Shown here piece after piece: positions 1 through 9,178 of a stretch of DNA of 64,000 nt. Within the stretch, counting starts at the first letter, position 1; each line of letters opens with the position of its first letter. Both the position numbers and the translations under genes were made by a program. This DNA is from JANWVO01 sp037446555 (GTDB taxonomy: Bacteria; Acidobacteriota; Terriglobia; Bryobacterales; Bryobacteraceae): the NCBI GenBank assembly GCA_037446555.1, contig JBBIIK010000001.1, forward strand, positions 62,001 through 126,000, read 5' to 3'. Under the pieces are notes generated by a model. It was not told where the DNA came from. It saw nothing but the letters and a program-made list of their open reading frames with translations, and did no database searches.

Positions 1-98
1 CGGCGTGCCTCCACGAACCGTGCCGAACTTACCGCCTCGGCGCGCTCCAGCAACCTTGCCAGCGTCAGGTCGGCCAGAGGCAGAGTCGTGGAAGCCAT
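1..98 (-). CDS. GNAT family N-acetyltransferase, N-terminal part (runs off the left edge)
   Basis: Reading leftward from an ATG at 98 gives 32 uninterrupted residues before the window ends. They include LARLLERAEAVSSARFVEAR, which resembles the N-terminal helix found in one group of GNAT acetyltransferases that begin with a conserved Leu-Ala-Arg-x-Leu-Glu-x-Ala-Glu pattern. The acetyl-CoA binding region is outside the window, so the family call rests only on this helix. The gene is divergent from the S9 peptidase, with about 66 bases between the two starts. Confidence 0.45.
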   Translation of the reverse strand, partial: MASTTLPLADLTLARLLERAEAVSSARFVEAR

Positions 99-164
99 CC
101 GCCCATTGTACGTTTCCGCCGCGCCGCCGGCCGCAGTTGTGAGAGAATCCCGGTTTTGCAGGCC

Positions 165-2489
165 ATGAAAGCGACTCTCTCCATCTGCCTTTCCGCCGTT
201 CTCTGCGTCCCCGTCCCTGCCGCCCAGCCGCCCGCTGCACGGTCTCTCAGTGTCGAGTGGATCATGCAAGGCCCGGCGCTCTACGGCTTCTCTCCTCGTG
301 CCGTCCGTTGGAGCGGCGACGGGCAGCGCATCTACTTCGAGTGGAAGCAGGCGTCTGAGCCGCAGGAGAAAGAGTTCTCGACGTGGGTGGTGAACCGCGA
401 CGGATCGGGGCTTCGCCGCCTCAGCGAGGAAGAAGCGCTGGAGGCCCCGCCCGTGCGCGGCTCGGAGTCCGCCGATGGCTCGAAGGTCGTGTTCGCCCGC
501 GACGGCGACATTTTCCTGTACGACCGCTCCGCGGACCGCATGCGCCGGCTCACCAGGACCGGAGACGCGGAATCCTCGCCCCGGCTCACCCGCGATGGCC
601 GCGCCGTCGCCTTCGTACGCGGCGGCAATCTCTATCTGCTGCCTCTCGACTCCGGCACGATCGAGCAGCTCACCGACATCCTGCCGCCGGGACAGACACC
701 GCCGGGCGAAGAGCGCAAGGGCACCGCCAGTCAGGAGTACATCAAGAAGGAAGAGCGCTCGCTGCTCGAGTCCGTCGACAAGATGGCGCGGCAGCGGGAG
801 CAGCGCGAGCAGCGGCGCAAGAAGGAGAACCCGCGCAAGCCGTTCCGGCTCGGGCAGCGCCAGTCGGTCACCGACCTGATCCTCTCGCCGGATGGCAAGC
901 GCGTCCTCGCGGTGATCGCCGAACGCCCGCAGGAAGCCAAGACAGCCCTCATGCCGCGCTACGTTACGGAATCCGCCTACACGGAAACGCAGCCCGCGCG
1001 CACCAAGGTGGGCGACGTGCAGCCACGGACGCGCATGGCGTTGCTCTCGGTCGAAACCGGGGAATCGAAATGGATCGAACCCGGCATAAAAATGACGCGC
1101 GACGGCAAAGAAGCCGAGCGCGCCGTGAACCTCCTCAACCCGCAATGGAACGAAGACGGCACGAAACTCGCCACGCTCGGCCGCGCTGCCGACTTCAAGG
1201 ACCGCTGGGTGTTTGCCGTCGATCCCGATTCCGGGAAGGTCCGGATCTTGCACCAGACGTCCGATCCGGCATGGGTGGACGGTCCAGGCGCCATGGCTCT
1301 CGGCTGGCTTCCCGGCGGGCGCGAGGTCTGGTTCCAGTCCGAGCAGACCGGATGGTCCCACCTCTATGCGGCGGACGCCGAATCCGGTGCAGTCCGCGCC
1401 CTCACTTCCGGAACCTGGGAAGTGAAGCAGGCAGAGCTTTCCAGAGACAAGAAGCAATTCCTGCTCGTCACCAGCGAGGGAAGCCCCTATGAGCAACACC
1501 TGTATCTGATGCCCGCCTCAGGCGGGGCCCGCACCCGGCTCACGGCTGCGCCGGGTTTTTATTCGGGGGAGCTGTCGCCGGACGGCGCCCGCCTGGCCGT
1601 CATCCACAGCCGTTCGAACCAGCCGCCGGAGCTGTTCCTCATGGACGCGCGCCCGCAGGCGTCAATGACGCGGGTGACGGTCTCGCCTTCGGAAGAATTC
1701 AAGAAATATCCTTGGATCGAAAAGCCCATTGTGGAGATCCCCGCCCGCGACGGCGCCAAAATTCCTGCCCATCTTTACAAGCCGAAAAACTGGAAAAAGG
1801 GCGGCCCCGCGGTGATTTTCGTCCACGGTGCGGGATATTTGCAGAACGTGCACCGGGGCTGGTCGAGCTATGCGCGCGAGATGATGTTCCACCATCTGCT
1901 GATGGAGCGCGGCTACATTGTGCTCGATCTCGACTACCGCGGCTCGGCCGGCCACGGCCGCGACTGGCGCACCGCCGTCTACCGCCACATGGGCGGCAAG
2001 GATCTCGACGACCAGGTCGACGCCGCCCGCTGGCTCGTCTCCGAGCACGGCGCCGGTCCGAATCGGATCGGCATTTACGGCGGCAGCTACGGCGGCTTCA
2101 TCACGCTGATGGCGATGTTCACGCAGCCCGGAGTCTTCGCCGCCGGCGCCGCACTGCGCCCCGTGACAGACTGGGCGCATTACAACCATCCCTACACCGG
2201 CGCCATTCTTAACCTCCCGCAGGACGATCCCGAGGCGTACAAGCGAAGCTCGCCCATCTATCACGCCGCCGGCTTGCAAGGGGCGCTCCTGATTTGCCAC
2301 GGCATCGCGGACGCCAATGTCCACTTCCAGGACACTGTGCGCCTCGCCCAGAAACTGATCGAACTCGGCAAAGAGAACTGGGAAGTGGCGATCTACCCGG
2401 TGGAGGATCACGGCTTCGTGAACGCCTCCAGTTGGACGGACGAATACCGCCGCATTCTGAAGCTGTTTGAAACGAACCTCCGAAAATAA
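165..2489 (+). CDS. Secreted S9 family prolyl oligopeptidase / dipeptidyl-peptidase-like serine peptidase
   Basis: The 774-residue protein has a signal peptide (about residues 1-23), a long beta-propeller-like region with repeated TolB/WD-type blades (for example the DGKRVLAV and SPDGARLAV segments), and a C-terminal alpha/beta-hydrolase domain from about residue 520. The nucleophile motif GGSYGG places the serine at about 641, with the aspartate at about 716 in GIADANV and the histidine at about 749 in VEDHGF. These are the S9 catalytic triad, so the enzyme should cleave short peptides outside the cytoplasm. A TTG nine bases upstream is possible, but the ATG at 165 gives a normal signal peptide start. 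A charged, lysine/arginine-rich insert at about 190-230 is unusual and lies between propeller blades. The gene converges on its right-hand neighbour with a 52-base gap that contains a GGCCGCG/CGCGGCC inverted pair. Confidence 0.88.
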   Translation: MKATLSICLSAVLCVPVPAAQPPAARSLSVEWIMQGPALYGFSPRAVRWSGDGQRIYFEWKQASEPQEKEFSTWVVNRDGSGLRRLSEEEALEAPPVRGSESADGSKVVFARDGDIFLYDRSADRMRRLTRTGDAESSPRLTRDGRAVAFVRGGNLYLLPLDSGTIEQLTDILPPGQTPPGEERKGTASQEYIKKEERSLLESVDKMARQREQREQRRKKENPRKPFRLGQRQSVTDLILSPDGKRVLAVIAERPQEAKTALMPRYVTESAYTETQPARTKVGDVQPRTRMALLSVETGESKWIEPGIKMTRDGKEAERAVNLLNPQWNEDGTKLATLGRAADFKDRWVFAVDPDSGKVRILHQTSDPAWVDGPGAMALGWLPGGREVWFQSEQTGWSHLYAADAESGAVRALTSGTWEVKQAELSRDKKQFLLVTSEGSPYEQHLYLMPASGGARTRLTAAPGFYSGELSPDGARLAVIHSRSNQPPELFLMDARPQASMTRVTVSPSEEFKKYPWIEKPIVEIPARDGAKIPAHLYKPKNWKKGGPAVIFVHGAGYLQNVHRGWSSYAREMMFHHLLMERGYIVLDLDYRGSAGHGRDWRTAVYRHMGGKDLDDQVDAARWLVSEHGAGPNRIGIYGGSYGGFITLMAMFTQPGVFAAGAALRPVTDWAHYNHPYTGAILNLPQDDPEAYKRSSPIYHAAGLQGALLICHGIADANVHFQDTVRLAQKLIELGKENWEVAIYPVEDHGFVNASSWTDEYRRILKLFETNLRK

Positions 2490-2541
2490 ATGAGGGGCCG
2501 CGGCCGAGACGGAGCGGTCGGAAAAGCGCGGCCGTTTGCGT

Positions 2542-4065
2542 TCACTTCGCGAAATCCGCCGCGCTGCCGGATCCCAGCCGCAGCATCTCCGCCCTCAGCC
2601 ATGCGTCCGCTTGCAATGCCCGCAGATACCGCGCTTCCTCCCCGGAGCGTTTGAACTTCTCGCACGCCTCGAAACGGCGCTTCACCTGCCCCGGCCATTC
2701 CGCCAGCGCCAGCCGCCGGATGTGAAAATGGTCCCAATCGCCAGCGGACGCGCCGGGAGGCTCGTAAATCATCGGGCTCTCTGCCATCCGCCGCAACAGG
2801 TGTGCCGGCGTACGGGCGCCGGGATGCGCCTGCAGCCTTCGTTCCTCCCGTTCTGCCAGGCGCGCCACTTGCCGAACCAAGGGGCGGAACCCCAGCTTGC
2901 GGTAGAACCAGAACGCCCCGGACTCAATCGCCTCCTCGTTTTCATGCCCGATTTGGTAGGGATCCACCCAGAATGCCATCACCCCCAGCAATTGGCGGCA
3001 AAGCTGGAGAACTTTTGCGTAAATCCACGCCGTTTCTCCCTCGCGGAACGTGTAATAAAGGTTGAAACCCACCTCGGCGCGCTCGAAAAACGACAATACT
3101 TCCACGTAACCTGCCGGCACTCCATTCTTGAAAAACATCCCTGCATGATAGGCCCGCAGCGGCAAACGCGCGCCGGGTTCCGCCCCGAAAAACAGAATTT
3201 CCAGCCCGCGCCCTGCATCTGCGCTGTACACGTGCCGCAAATCCGGGAAATTGAACCCGTACAGCTCCCGGTAGCGGACGGCGGAAGTGTCGCGGATCAT
3301 CCTTAGCGCCTCACGGGCTTCCGCTGCGCCAAGGCGCTGAACCGGCATCTCCGGACCGGCGAACTCAGCCTCCAGGCGGACATTTGGCCGATGGATCAGC
3401 GGAGTCTCATGAAAGAAAACCGCAGGTCCACGCCGCATGTGTGTCCGCGCCGCCTTCGAATCCCCGATCTGCCGGGACAACATGATCTTCGCCCCGTCAT
3501 ACAGCTCGGCGCGCCTCTCGCGCGGGCTCTCCAGCCGCTCGAGCTTCGCGAGGATCCACTGCAGGCACGTCTGTCCCGGCTTCTTCGCACCTTCGACCCA
3601 TGCCCGCGCCGGGAAGTGCGCCTCCACGGGCCACTCCTCGCGTGCAGCCCGAAAAACCGCGGCCAGCAGCGGACCGAACCTGTCCGGTTCCGGGCAATCC
3701 TCCCATGCGATGTCGATCTCCTCGCCGTGCCGTGCTACCAGCGCCCGCGCCGCGTCGTAGCTGAACACAGCCGTTACGGATGATCCAGCAATGCCGGAAA
3801 CCTCCGGCTCCTCCAGCGCCTCCGGGTCCTCCTCCAGCGCCTCCACCCGCTGCCGGAACCCCGCCAGCAGCGCATCGCACGCTTGCGCCACCGCTTGACT
3901 GTGCGGATAGGCGCGCAAGAAGAGCAGCGCCTCGTGCAGGCGGATCAATTCTTGCGTGGAAGGGAAGCGCGCTGTTTCCGCCCGTTCCAGCAGTCGCAGC
4001 AGCGGTTCAGGGCTCTCGCCGTAACGGCGCTTCCACTCTTCCAGTTCCTCAAGCAGCGTGGCCAT
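2542..4065 (-). CDS. Unknown protein with a GNAT-like C-terminal region
   Basis: This is a 507-residue soluble protein without signal peptide or membrane segments. The first 110 residues are helical and leucine/glutamate-rich. The region from about 270 to 430 looks like an acetyltransferase fold: it contains a strand-rich stretch with AGYVEVLSFF, then NEEAIESGAFWFYRKLGF, which matches the usual GNAT pattern of an Asn/Ala-rich helix ending in Tyr-x-x-x-Gly-Phe. I do not recognise the whole family and do not assign a substrate. It is convergent with the S9 peptidase and lies just downstream of the CRTAC1 gene on the same strand (19-base gap), so the two may be co-transcribed. Confidence 0.6.
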   Translation of the reverse strand: MATLLEELEEWKRRYGESPEPLLRLLERAETARFPSTQELIRLHEALLFLRAYPHSQAVAQACDALLAGFRQRVEALEEDPEALEEPEVSGIAGSSVTAVFSYDAARALVARHGEEIDIAWEDCPEPDRFGPLLAAVFRAAREEWPVEAHFPARAWVEGAKKPGQTCLQWILAKLERLESPRERRAELYDGAKIMLSRQIGDSKAARTHMRRGPAVFFHETPLIHRPNVRLEAEFAGPEMPVQRLGAAEAREALRMIRDTSAVRYRELYGFNFPDLRHVYSADAGRGLEILFFGAEPGARLPLRAYHAGMFFKNGVPAGYVEVLSFFERAEVGFNLYYTFREGETAWIYAKVLQLCRQLLGVMAFWVDPYQIGHENEEAIESGAFWFYRKLGFRPLVRQVARLAEREERRLQAHPGARTPAHLLRRMAESPMIYEPPGASAGDWDHFHIRRLALAEWPGQVKRRFEACEKFKRSGEEARYLRALQADAWLRAEMLRLGSGSAADFAK

Positions 4066-4084
4066 GCCGGCTCATCAGCTTATC

Positions 4085-5863
4085 TCAACGGGGGGCCGCA
4101 GGCTTTGCCTTTGCAGGGGCCGGTACCTGCTTCGCCGCTCCCGGTTCCATCACCCGCAGGATTTGGTCTGCCCGCACGTTTTCCAGCTTTTGCCTCGCGC
4201 CGCCCGGCCATGTGATCTCGACGCTGTGCACAAGGGTTTCCTCCCCGAGTCCGAAATGCAGGCGCCGGTCACTGGATCCCATGAACCCCACGCTCACCGC
4301 AACGTGGTTGTACAGCGTGCGCCCGGACGCCGTCGTCACCTTCACCTTCGCGCCAATCGCGTCGCGCGGGCTGCGCCGCCCGGTCAGCTCCACGAGCAGC
4401 CAGTGCCGCCCCGGAACGCCGCTGTTGAGCAGAATCCGCGGCCGGCGGTTCAGCGACGTCACAATCAGGTCCATCGCGCCGTCGTTGTTCAGATCGGCGA
4501 AAGCTGATCCGCGTTGGAACCCCTTCTGCAGGAAATCCGGTCCCAGCTCTCCGGAAACGTCGATGAAATGTTTTCCCTCCACATTCTCGAACATCGTGTC
4601 ATTTTGGGGCGAGAGCTCGTTGAACTCATCCACGTCGCCGTTCGAGGAGTAGATGTCCTTCCAGCCGTCGTTGTTGTAGTCGATGAACCCGTTGCTCCAC
4701 CCGGAATAGGGGCGGCTCAGATAGGTGATCCGCGACGGCGTGGAGACCAGCTCGAAAGCCTCTCCCGTGTTTCGCAGCAAGCCCCAGATTTGCGAACGCA
4801 GATTGTTGTAGAAGATATCCACCCGCGCGTCGTTGTCGTAGTCCTTCGCGTCGCAACCCATCGACGAGCCTGCCTGCGCGTTCTCGTTGTAGGCCACGCC
4901 CAGTTGCAGCCCCACCTCTTCCAGAAATCTGCCCTGCCGGTTCAGAAAAAGGGAATTAGGATCGGTATCATTGGCTACGAAAACATCCAGCCAGCCATCG
5001 TTGTTGAAATCGGCGATCGAGACTCCCATTCCTTTTCCGGGCGCTTCATGGAGCCGCACTTTTTGTGTGACGTCGGCAAACCGACCGTTGCCGAGATTCC
5101 GGAATAGCTGGTGAGGCACGCTCGGGTACCGGCGGGGATCGCAGTAGAGATCCATGTCGCTCATCGCGCAGCGGTGGTCGGTTTCCGGTGACCAGATCGT
5201 ATAGTTCGAGACGAACAGATCCAGCCACCCATCCCGGTCGTAGTCGAACCAAGCTGCTGCCACGCTGAGAGTGTTGGCGGGCTTGATCCCGATGCCGGAA
5301 GCCGCCGTGACGTCCCGGAAGCGCCCGTTGCCGAGATTGCGGTAGAGCACATTGCGGCCGGCGGTGGCGATGAACAAGTCCGTCCAGCCGTCATTGTCGT
5401 AGTCGCCCGCCGCAACGCCGAAGTTGAAATCGAGATCCTTGCCCTCCAGCCCCGCGAGCGCGGTCACGTCCTCAAACGAGCCATCGGGCTTCTGCCGCAA
5501 CAGCAGGTTGTAGTAGGAAGGGTCCGTACGTCTTCGGTCGGGGAAACGTGCGCCGTTGGTGAAAAAGATGTCCAGGCGTCCGTCGTTGTCGTAATCGAGC
5601 ACCGCGACGCCGCCGCACATCGGCTGCGGGAACCACTTCCGTCCGTGCAGGCTGTTGTTGGAGACGTACCGGTAGGGCCAGGCCGCGGCAACATCGCGGA
5701 ACGAGGGGCGCCGCGCCGGAGGCGGCGCCGGCTGGTATTCCCCTGCGATGGCGCAGAGCACCAGCGCAGCCAGGGCGCAAGCGCCGGCGAGAGTTGGCGG
5801 CAGGAATTTCCCCTTCGGCAGCATCGCGAGTCTGAAGATTTGTCCGGACTTCCTGCCCGCCAT
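4085..5863 (-). CDS. CRTAC1 family protein (FG-GAP/VCBS repeats plus ASPIC/UnbV domain)
   Basis: The 592-residue protein begins with a membrane-targeting segment at about residues 14-40 and continues with at least seven repeats containing calcium-binding-like loops such as DYDNDGRLD, DYDNDGWTD, DYDRDGWLD, DFNNDGWLD and DLNNDGAMD. These are the FG-GAP/VCBS repeats of an integrin-like beta-propeller. The C-terminal 90 residues (DAIGAKVKV, HFGLGEE, ITWPGG) are the ASPIC/UnbV domain. Proteins of this type are exported and abundant in acidobacteria and planctomycetes; their role is not established, and adhesion or carbohydrate contact is only inferred. The start at 5863 has GGGAG close upstream; an internal ATG at 5824 would give a more compact signal sequence but lacks a ribosome site. 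Confidence 0.88.
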   Translation of the reverse strand: MAGRKSGQIFRLAMLPKGKFLPPTLAGACALAALVLCAIAGEYQPAPPPARRPSFRDVAAAWPYRYVSNNSLHGRKWFPQPMCGGVAVLDYDNDGRLDIFFTNGARFPDRRRTDPSYYNLLLRQKPDGSFEDVTALAGLEGKDLDFNFGVAAGDYDNDGWTDLFIATAGRNVLYRNLGNGRFRDVTAASGIGIKPANTLSVAAAWFDYDRDGWLDLFVSNYTIWSPETDHRCAMSDMDLYCDPRRYPSVPHQLFRNLGNGRFADVTQKVRLHEAPGKGMGVSIADFNNDGWLDVFVANDTDPNSLFLNRQGRFLEEVGLQLGVAYNENAQAGSSMGCDAKDYDNDARVDIFYNNLRSQIWGLLRNTGEAFELVSTPSRITYLSRPYSGWSNGFIDYNNDGWKDIYSSNGDVDEFNELSPQNDTMFENVEGKHFIDVSGELGPDFLQKGFQRGSAFADLNNDGAMDLIVTSLNRRPRILLNSGVPGRHWLLVELTGRRSPRDAIGAKVKVTTASGRTLYNHVAVSVGFMGSSDRRLHFGLGEETLVHSVEITWPGGARQKLENVRADQILRVMEPGAAKQVPAPAKAKPAAPR

Positions 5864-5902
5864 CTTCTCCCGCCGCCGCGCCCGGCAGCAACTTGGCCTG
5901 CC

Positions 5903-7141
5903 TTACGGCGCCGGCGGCAGCGGGTACTCAAGCGATTCCATCAGCCAATCACGCTGCTCCCTCACCGCCTGCTTCAACTTCACCACGAGATCCGCGCGCC
6001 CGTCATACAACCGGTAGCCCTCGCGTGGGCGCAAATACCCGCGCGCTTTGGGCTCCTGCTCGAACAGCGCCGCCTCGCCCATCTCCTGCGCCATGCGCTC
6101 ATACCGCGCCCGGTTCTCGAGCAGCGCTTTCACGAGCAGCGGCATCACGATCGAGTAGTCGCACTGCATCGACTCGGTCGTCTGCTGGTAGTGGTCCTTG
6201 TCCACCTTGCCCCATGTCACCGCTTCGGCGGGGAAGCATGACGACAGCGAGCCGTCGGTCACGGGAGAGCTCACAATTTGCACGTCGAACAGATACCCGC
6301 GGATGTCGGGCAATCCGAGAATCTGACCCAGCGCCGGCTCTGGTTGCAGGTTGAAATTCTTCGGCACGCCGCCGCCGAGGATCAGCGTTGCCAGCGCTTT
6401 CGCGTCGCTTTCAAAGAGCCCCCAGCGGTGGAACGCGCAGCTTTCGAACACCTCCAGATGCAGGTCCAGCTCCAGCTCGTGCTGCTCCAGCAGCCCCGCC
6501 TCGCGCATCGCCCAAAGCTTCATAGAGTTCAGGAACACGCTGCCGTCGCCCGGCGCGCCGACAAAGACGGGCACCCCCATGCGCGCGCACGTGGAAAGCA
6601 GCCCCGGGGCCGCGCCCGAAGCCTTCTCCATCGCCCCGTACCAAAGCCCCAGCTTGTAGCGGAACTCCGTCCCGGACATCTTCTTTTGGAACTCGGGACG
6701 GCGCAACAGGGCCGAAAGGAAGCGGTCCTGGTCGAACAGAATGTCCTCGTCGAACGCCATGTCCGCTACGCGGATGATGCGCTGTTCGCGCAGCGCCCCG
6801 TCGTCGCCGAAGATCGGCACCTCGAAGACGCAATTGCGCCGCCCGGCCAGCGACCGGTGCCCGTCGTGGTAGCAGACGGCGTCCGTGGTCGAAACATAAG
6901 CCACCCATCCTGTTTCGATCAGCGGGTTCAACCAAGTCTGATGCTGCCCGCTCACCGTCACCGGTCCGGCGACAGCCACCGTCATCGGACAGCCCATGCC
7001 GACGGCGTTGTCGAGAATCGTGTAGATCCGCCGCAAATACGCCCCGCCAAACGCCGGCAGGCATTCACGCAACAGCTGGTCAATGGTGGCGGCCTCATCG
7101 ACGCGCCGCGTGCGCACGGTTCTCCTGTCCTGCTGTGCCAT
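5903..7141 (-). CDS. Deoxyhypusine synthase family protein
   Basis: The 412-residue protein matches the deoxyhypusine synthase fold: a GMGCPMTVAVAGPVT segment near residue 50 in the NAD-binding core, LILGGGVPKNF at about 254-263, and EAVTWGK at 306-312, where the lysine (312) corresponds to the catalytic lysine that carries the aminobutyl intermediate in the eukaryotic enzyme. Bacteria have no eIF5A, so the bacterial members are thought to act on free polyamines (homospermidine-synthase-like) or on unknown acceptors; I cannot tell which from sequence. The cytosolic enzyme has no obvious partner gene nearby: the downstream CRTAC1 gene follows after 39 bases on the same strand. The ATG at 7141 is the first in frame and gives the expected N-terminus. 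Confidence 0.82.
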   Translation of the reverse strand: MAQQDRRTVRTRRVDEAATIDQLLRECLPAFGGAYLRRIYTILDNAVGMGCPMTVAVAGPVTVSGQHQTWLNPLIETGWVAYVSTTDAVCYHDGHRSLAGRRNCVFEVPIFGDDGALREQRIIRVADMAFDEDILFDQDRFLSALLRRPEFQKKMSGTEFRYKLGLWYGAMEKASGAAPGLLSTCARMGVPVFVGAPGDGSVFLNSMKLWAMREAGLLEQHELELDLHLEVFESCAFHRWGLFESDAKALATLILGGGVPKNFNLQPEPALGQILGLPDIRGYLFDVQIVSSPVTDGSLSSCFPAEAVTWGKVDKDHYQQTTESMQCDYSIVMPLLVKALLENRARYERMAQEMGEAALFEQEPKARGYLRPREGYRLYDGRADLVVKLKQAVREQRDWLMESLEYPLPPAP

Positions 7142-7240
7142 TCCGTTAGGTTCCCGCTTCCAACCTGCAAGCTAGCAGAAGCGCGGAAGACCCCGCAATC
7201 GCACACCGCGCATCCGCGCCCCCTGCCGGACCGGAGGCCG

Positions 7241-8080
7241 TCAGCGCAGCGCTTCCAGAATGCGCACCGCCCGCGCGAGCGCCAGCCAGCGCTGTTCCTC
7301 GCCGTGCACGCCGCTCTCCACGCACACCGGGCCGGTGAACCCTGTCTCGCGCAATGCCGCCATGAACTGCGGAATGTCCACAGATCCCTCGCCCAGCGGC
7401 CGTTCCGTGCCGAGCGAACCCGGTTTGGAGGGATCCGGCCAGTCGCCGTCCTTTCCGTGGCAGCTTACCACATGCTTCCGCAGCAGGCGAAACGCCGCCA
7501 CGGGCTCGCCCGAGCCGTAGAGCACCATGTTGGCCGGATCGAAGTTGATCTTGAGGTTGCTGCGTCCCGCGTCTTCAAAAAACGCCAGCAGCTCTTCGGC
7601 CGGCTCCTGCCCGGTTTCCAGGCAGAAGGTCATTCCGAACGTCGCCGCGTAATCGGCGATGCGCCGCACCAGCTCCAGAACGTCCTTGTAGTCGGGATGG
7701 TTCCGGTCGGCAGGAATGCAGCCCACGTGGCAACCGAAGCTTTTCACGCCCAGCGCAGCTGCGAAGTCGATCACCGCGCGGGTGCGAACCTCGCGGGCGG
7801 CGCGCGTCTCTCGCGGGATGAAGCCCACCGTGCGCTGCACCGTCGGAATGTCGGCGTAGCTTTCGCCCTCGTAGGCGGCGAACACCGTGAACAGGTGGAA
7901 GTCCTCCTCGCGAAGCGCCTCCTCCCAGCGCGCCGCGGTCTCATCGTTCAGAACGACGCTTCCGTCAACCCCGAGCTGCCCGCTGACGACGCCACAGCCC
8001 TTCACCGCGCGCACGGTCGCGCCGGCGTCGGGCTCGGCCCAGAAAAAAACCCCGATTTCTCGGTCCCGGATCATTGGCAT
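7241..8080 (-). CDS. Sugar phosphate isomerase/epimerase (xylose-isomerase-like TIM barrel)
   Basis: The 279-residue protein has the alternating strand/helix layout of AP endonuclease-2/xylose-isomerase-like barrels. Likely metal-binding residues lie in CLETGQE, KINFDPANMV, CHGKDGDW and VCVESG, a typical set of Glu, Asp, His and Glu at strand ends. It should isomerise or epimerise a sugar or keto-inositol derivative in the cytoplasm. The start at 8080 is preferred because AAGGAG lies ten bases upstream; a second ATG at 8074 overlaps the stop of the upstream dehydrogenase as ATGA. That overlap shows that the two genes form one transcription unit, a common arrangement for sugar or inositol catabolism. 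The exact substrate is not visible. Confidence 0.82.
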   Translation of the reverse strand: MPMIRDREIGVFFWAEPDAGATVRAVKGCGVVSGQLGVDGSVVLNDETAARWEEALREEDFHLFTVFAAYEGESYADIPTVQRTVGFIPRETRAAREVRTRAVIDFAAALGVKSFGCHVGCIPADRNHPDYKDVLELVRRIADYAATFGMTFCLETGQEPAEELLAFFEDAGRSNLKINFDPANMVLYGSGEPVAAFRLLRKHVVSCHGKDGDWPDPSKPGSLGTERPLGEGSVDIPQFMAALRETGFTGPVCVESGVHGEEQRWLALARAVRILEALR

Positions 8081-9081
8081 GGAACCGGTTCTCCTTTCTT
8101 CGATCTGGCTTCGTCCAGCAGCCGCGCCACGCGCACCGCGGCCGCCGAAGACTCCGGCGAGCACCGCTCCGGCGCGCGTCCCGCGCGGCAGCACTCGACA
8201 AAATACTCGATTTCCGCCTGGTAACCGTCCGTCGCTTCCAGCGGAATTTCGTAATCTTTTTCGCGTCCATACCAGTGCGGCGGCCGTCCCGCGGAGCTGT
8301 ATTCGATGGCCGCGCACTCGCCCACGACCGTGTATTCCATCGAGAACGGATACGACGAAGGCAGGTGCCAGCCGCCCGTGATGGTCACCGTCAGCCCCGA
8401 TTCGTAATGCATCTGCCCCGTCACCATGTCGATGCCCGACGCGAGATCCTCGAAGCCCGTGGCGGACACCGCCGCCGGCATGCCGAAGCAGACCAGCGCC
8501 ATGTCCACGTCGTGGATCAGCAGATCGAAGACGCCGCCGCCGCTCACCTTCTTGTCCGTCAGCCACGCGCCCCACTTCGGCGCCGCGCACCGCCGGCGGA
8601 ACAGTGCGTGCCGGACCTCGCCAAGGGTCCCCGTGCGCACCGCGTCCATCAGCGGCAGGTAAGCGGGGAAGAAGCGCAGCACTTGCGCCGTCATCAGGAT
8701 CCGCCCCGCCTTCCGCGCCTCCTCGATCATCGCCTCGCACTCGGCGCCATCGAGCGCCATCGGCTTTTCTACCAGCACGTGAAGCCCGCGCCGCAGCGCC
8801 TCCTTCGCCGCCGAGGCGTGCATCGAAGTCGGCAGGCACAGGTCCACGGCTTCGGCTTCGCAGTTCCGGATGCACTCCATGGCATCCGCGTACCGCGGCA
8901 GCCCGCTGATGTCCACCGGCTCGCCGCCGATGTCCAGGTTGCCCTGAATGTGCGACAGATCTCCCGCCAGCACCCGTGGATCGTTCGAGCTGATCGCTGT
9001 GATCTCGACTCCCGCAATGCGGCGGTACGCCTTCAGGTGGGTGAGCCCCATGAATCCGAGTCCAACGACTGCCACGCGCAT
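8071..9081 (-). CDS. Gfo/Idh/MocA family NAD(P)-dependent oxidoreductase
   Basis: The protein (336 residues from the ATG at 9081) opens with VAVVGLGFMG, a Rossmann GxGxxG NAD(P)-binding motif, followed by a cofactor-loop region and VEKPMAL at about 100, the conserved EKP motif of this family. HDVDMALVCFG at about 170-180 holds the usual D-x-x-x-H/D region of the active site. Such enzymes oxidise or epimerise sugars, inositols or pseudosugars, often with an isomerase partner, and here the isomerase gene overlaps the 3' end. An ATG at 9093 is also in frame, but 9081 gives the standard family start and has GGCAGGG just upstream. Confidence 0.86.
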   Translation of the reverse strand: MRVAVVGLGFMGLTHLKAYRRIAGVEITAISSNDPRVLAGDLSHIQGNLDIGGEPVDISGLPRYADAMECIRNCEAEAVDLCLPTSMHASAAKEALRRGLHVLVEKPMALDGAECEAMIEEARKAGRILMTAQVLRFFPAYLPLMDAVRTGTLGEVRHALFRRRCAAPKWGAWLTDKKVSGGGVFDLLIHDVDMALVCFGMPAAVSATGFEDLASGIDMVTGQMHYESGLTVTITGGWHLPSSYPFSMEYTVVGECAAIEYSSAGRPPHWYGREKDYEIPLEATDGYQAEIEYFVECCRAGRAPERCSPESSAAAVRVARLLDEARSKKGEPVPCQ

Positions 9082-9178
9082 ATTCCCTGCCATCCTATCA
9101 AGGGCACGCTCTGCCCCGGGCGTCCTACAATGAAGGGTTCAACCAACAGCATCCGTCCCTTTCGAGGTTCAAGCCATC

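Noticed and set aside
2490..2541. Bidirectional terminator between the convergent peptidase and GNAT-like genes
   Set aside because: GGCCGCG/CGCGGCC can pair, but the loop is about 24 bases and no T run follows on either side, so it is too weak to list.
6278..8224. 648-residue rightward frame over the deoxyhypusine-synthase-like and isomerase genes
   Set aside because: Opposite strand of genes with clear motifs; no motif of its own.
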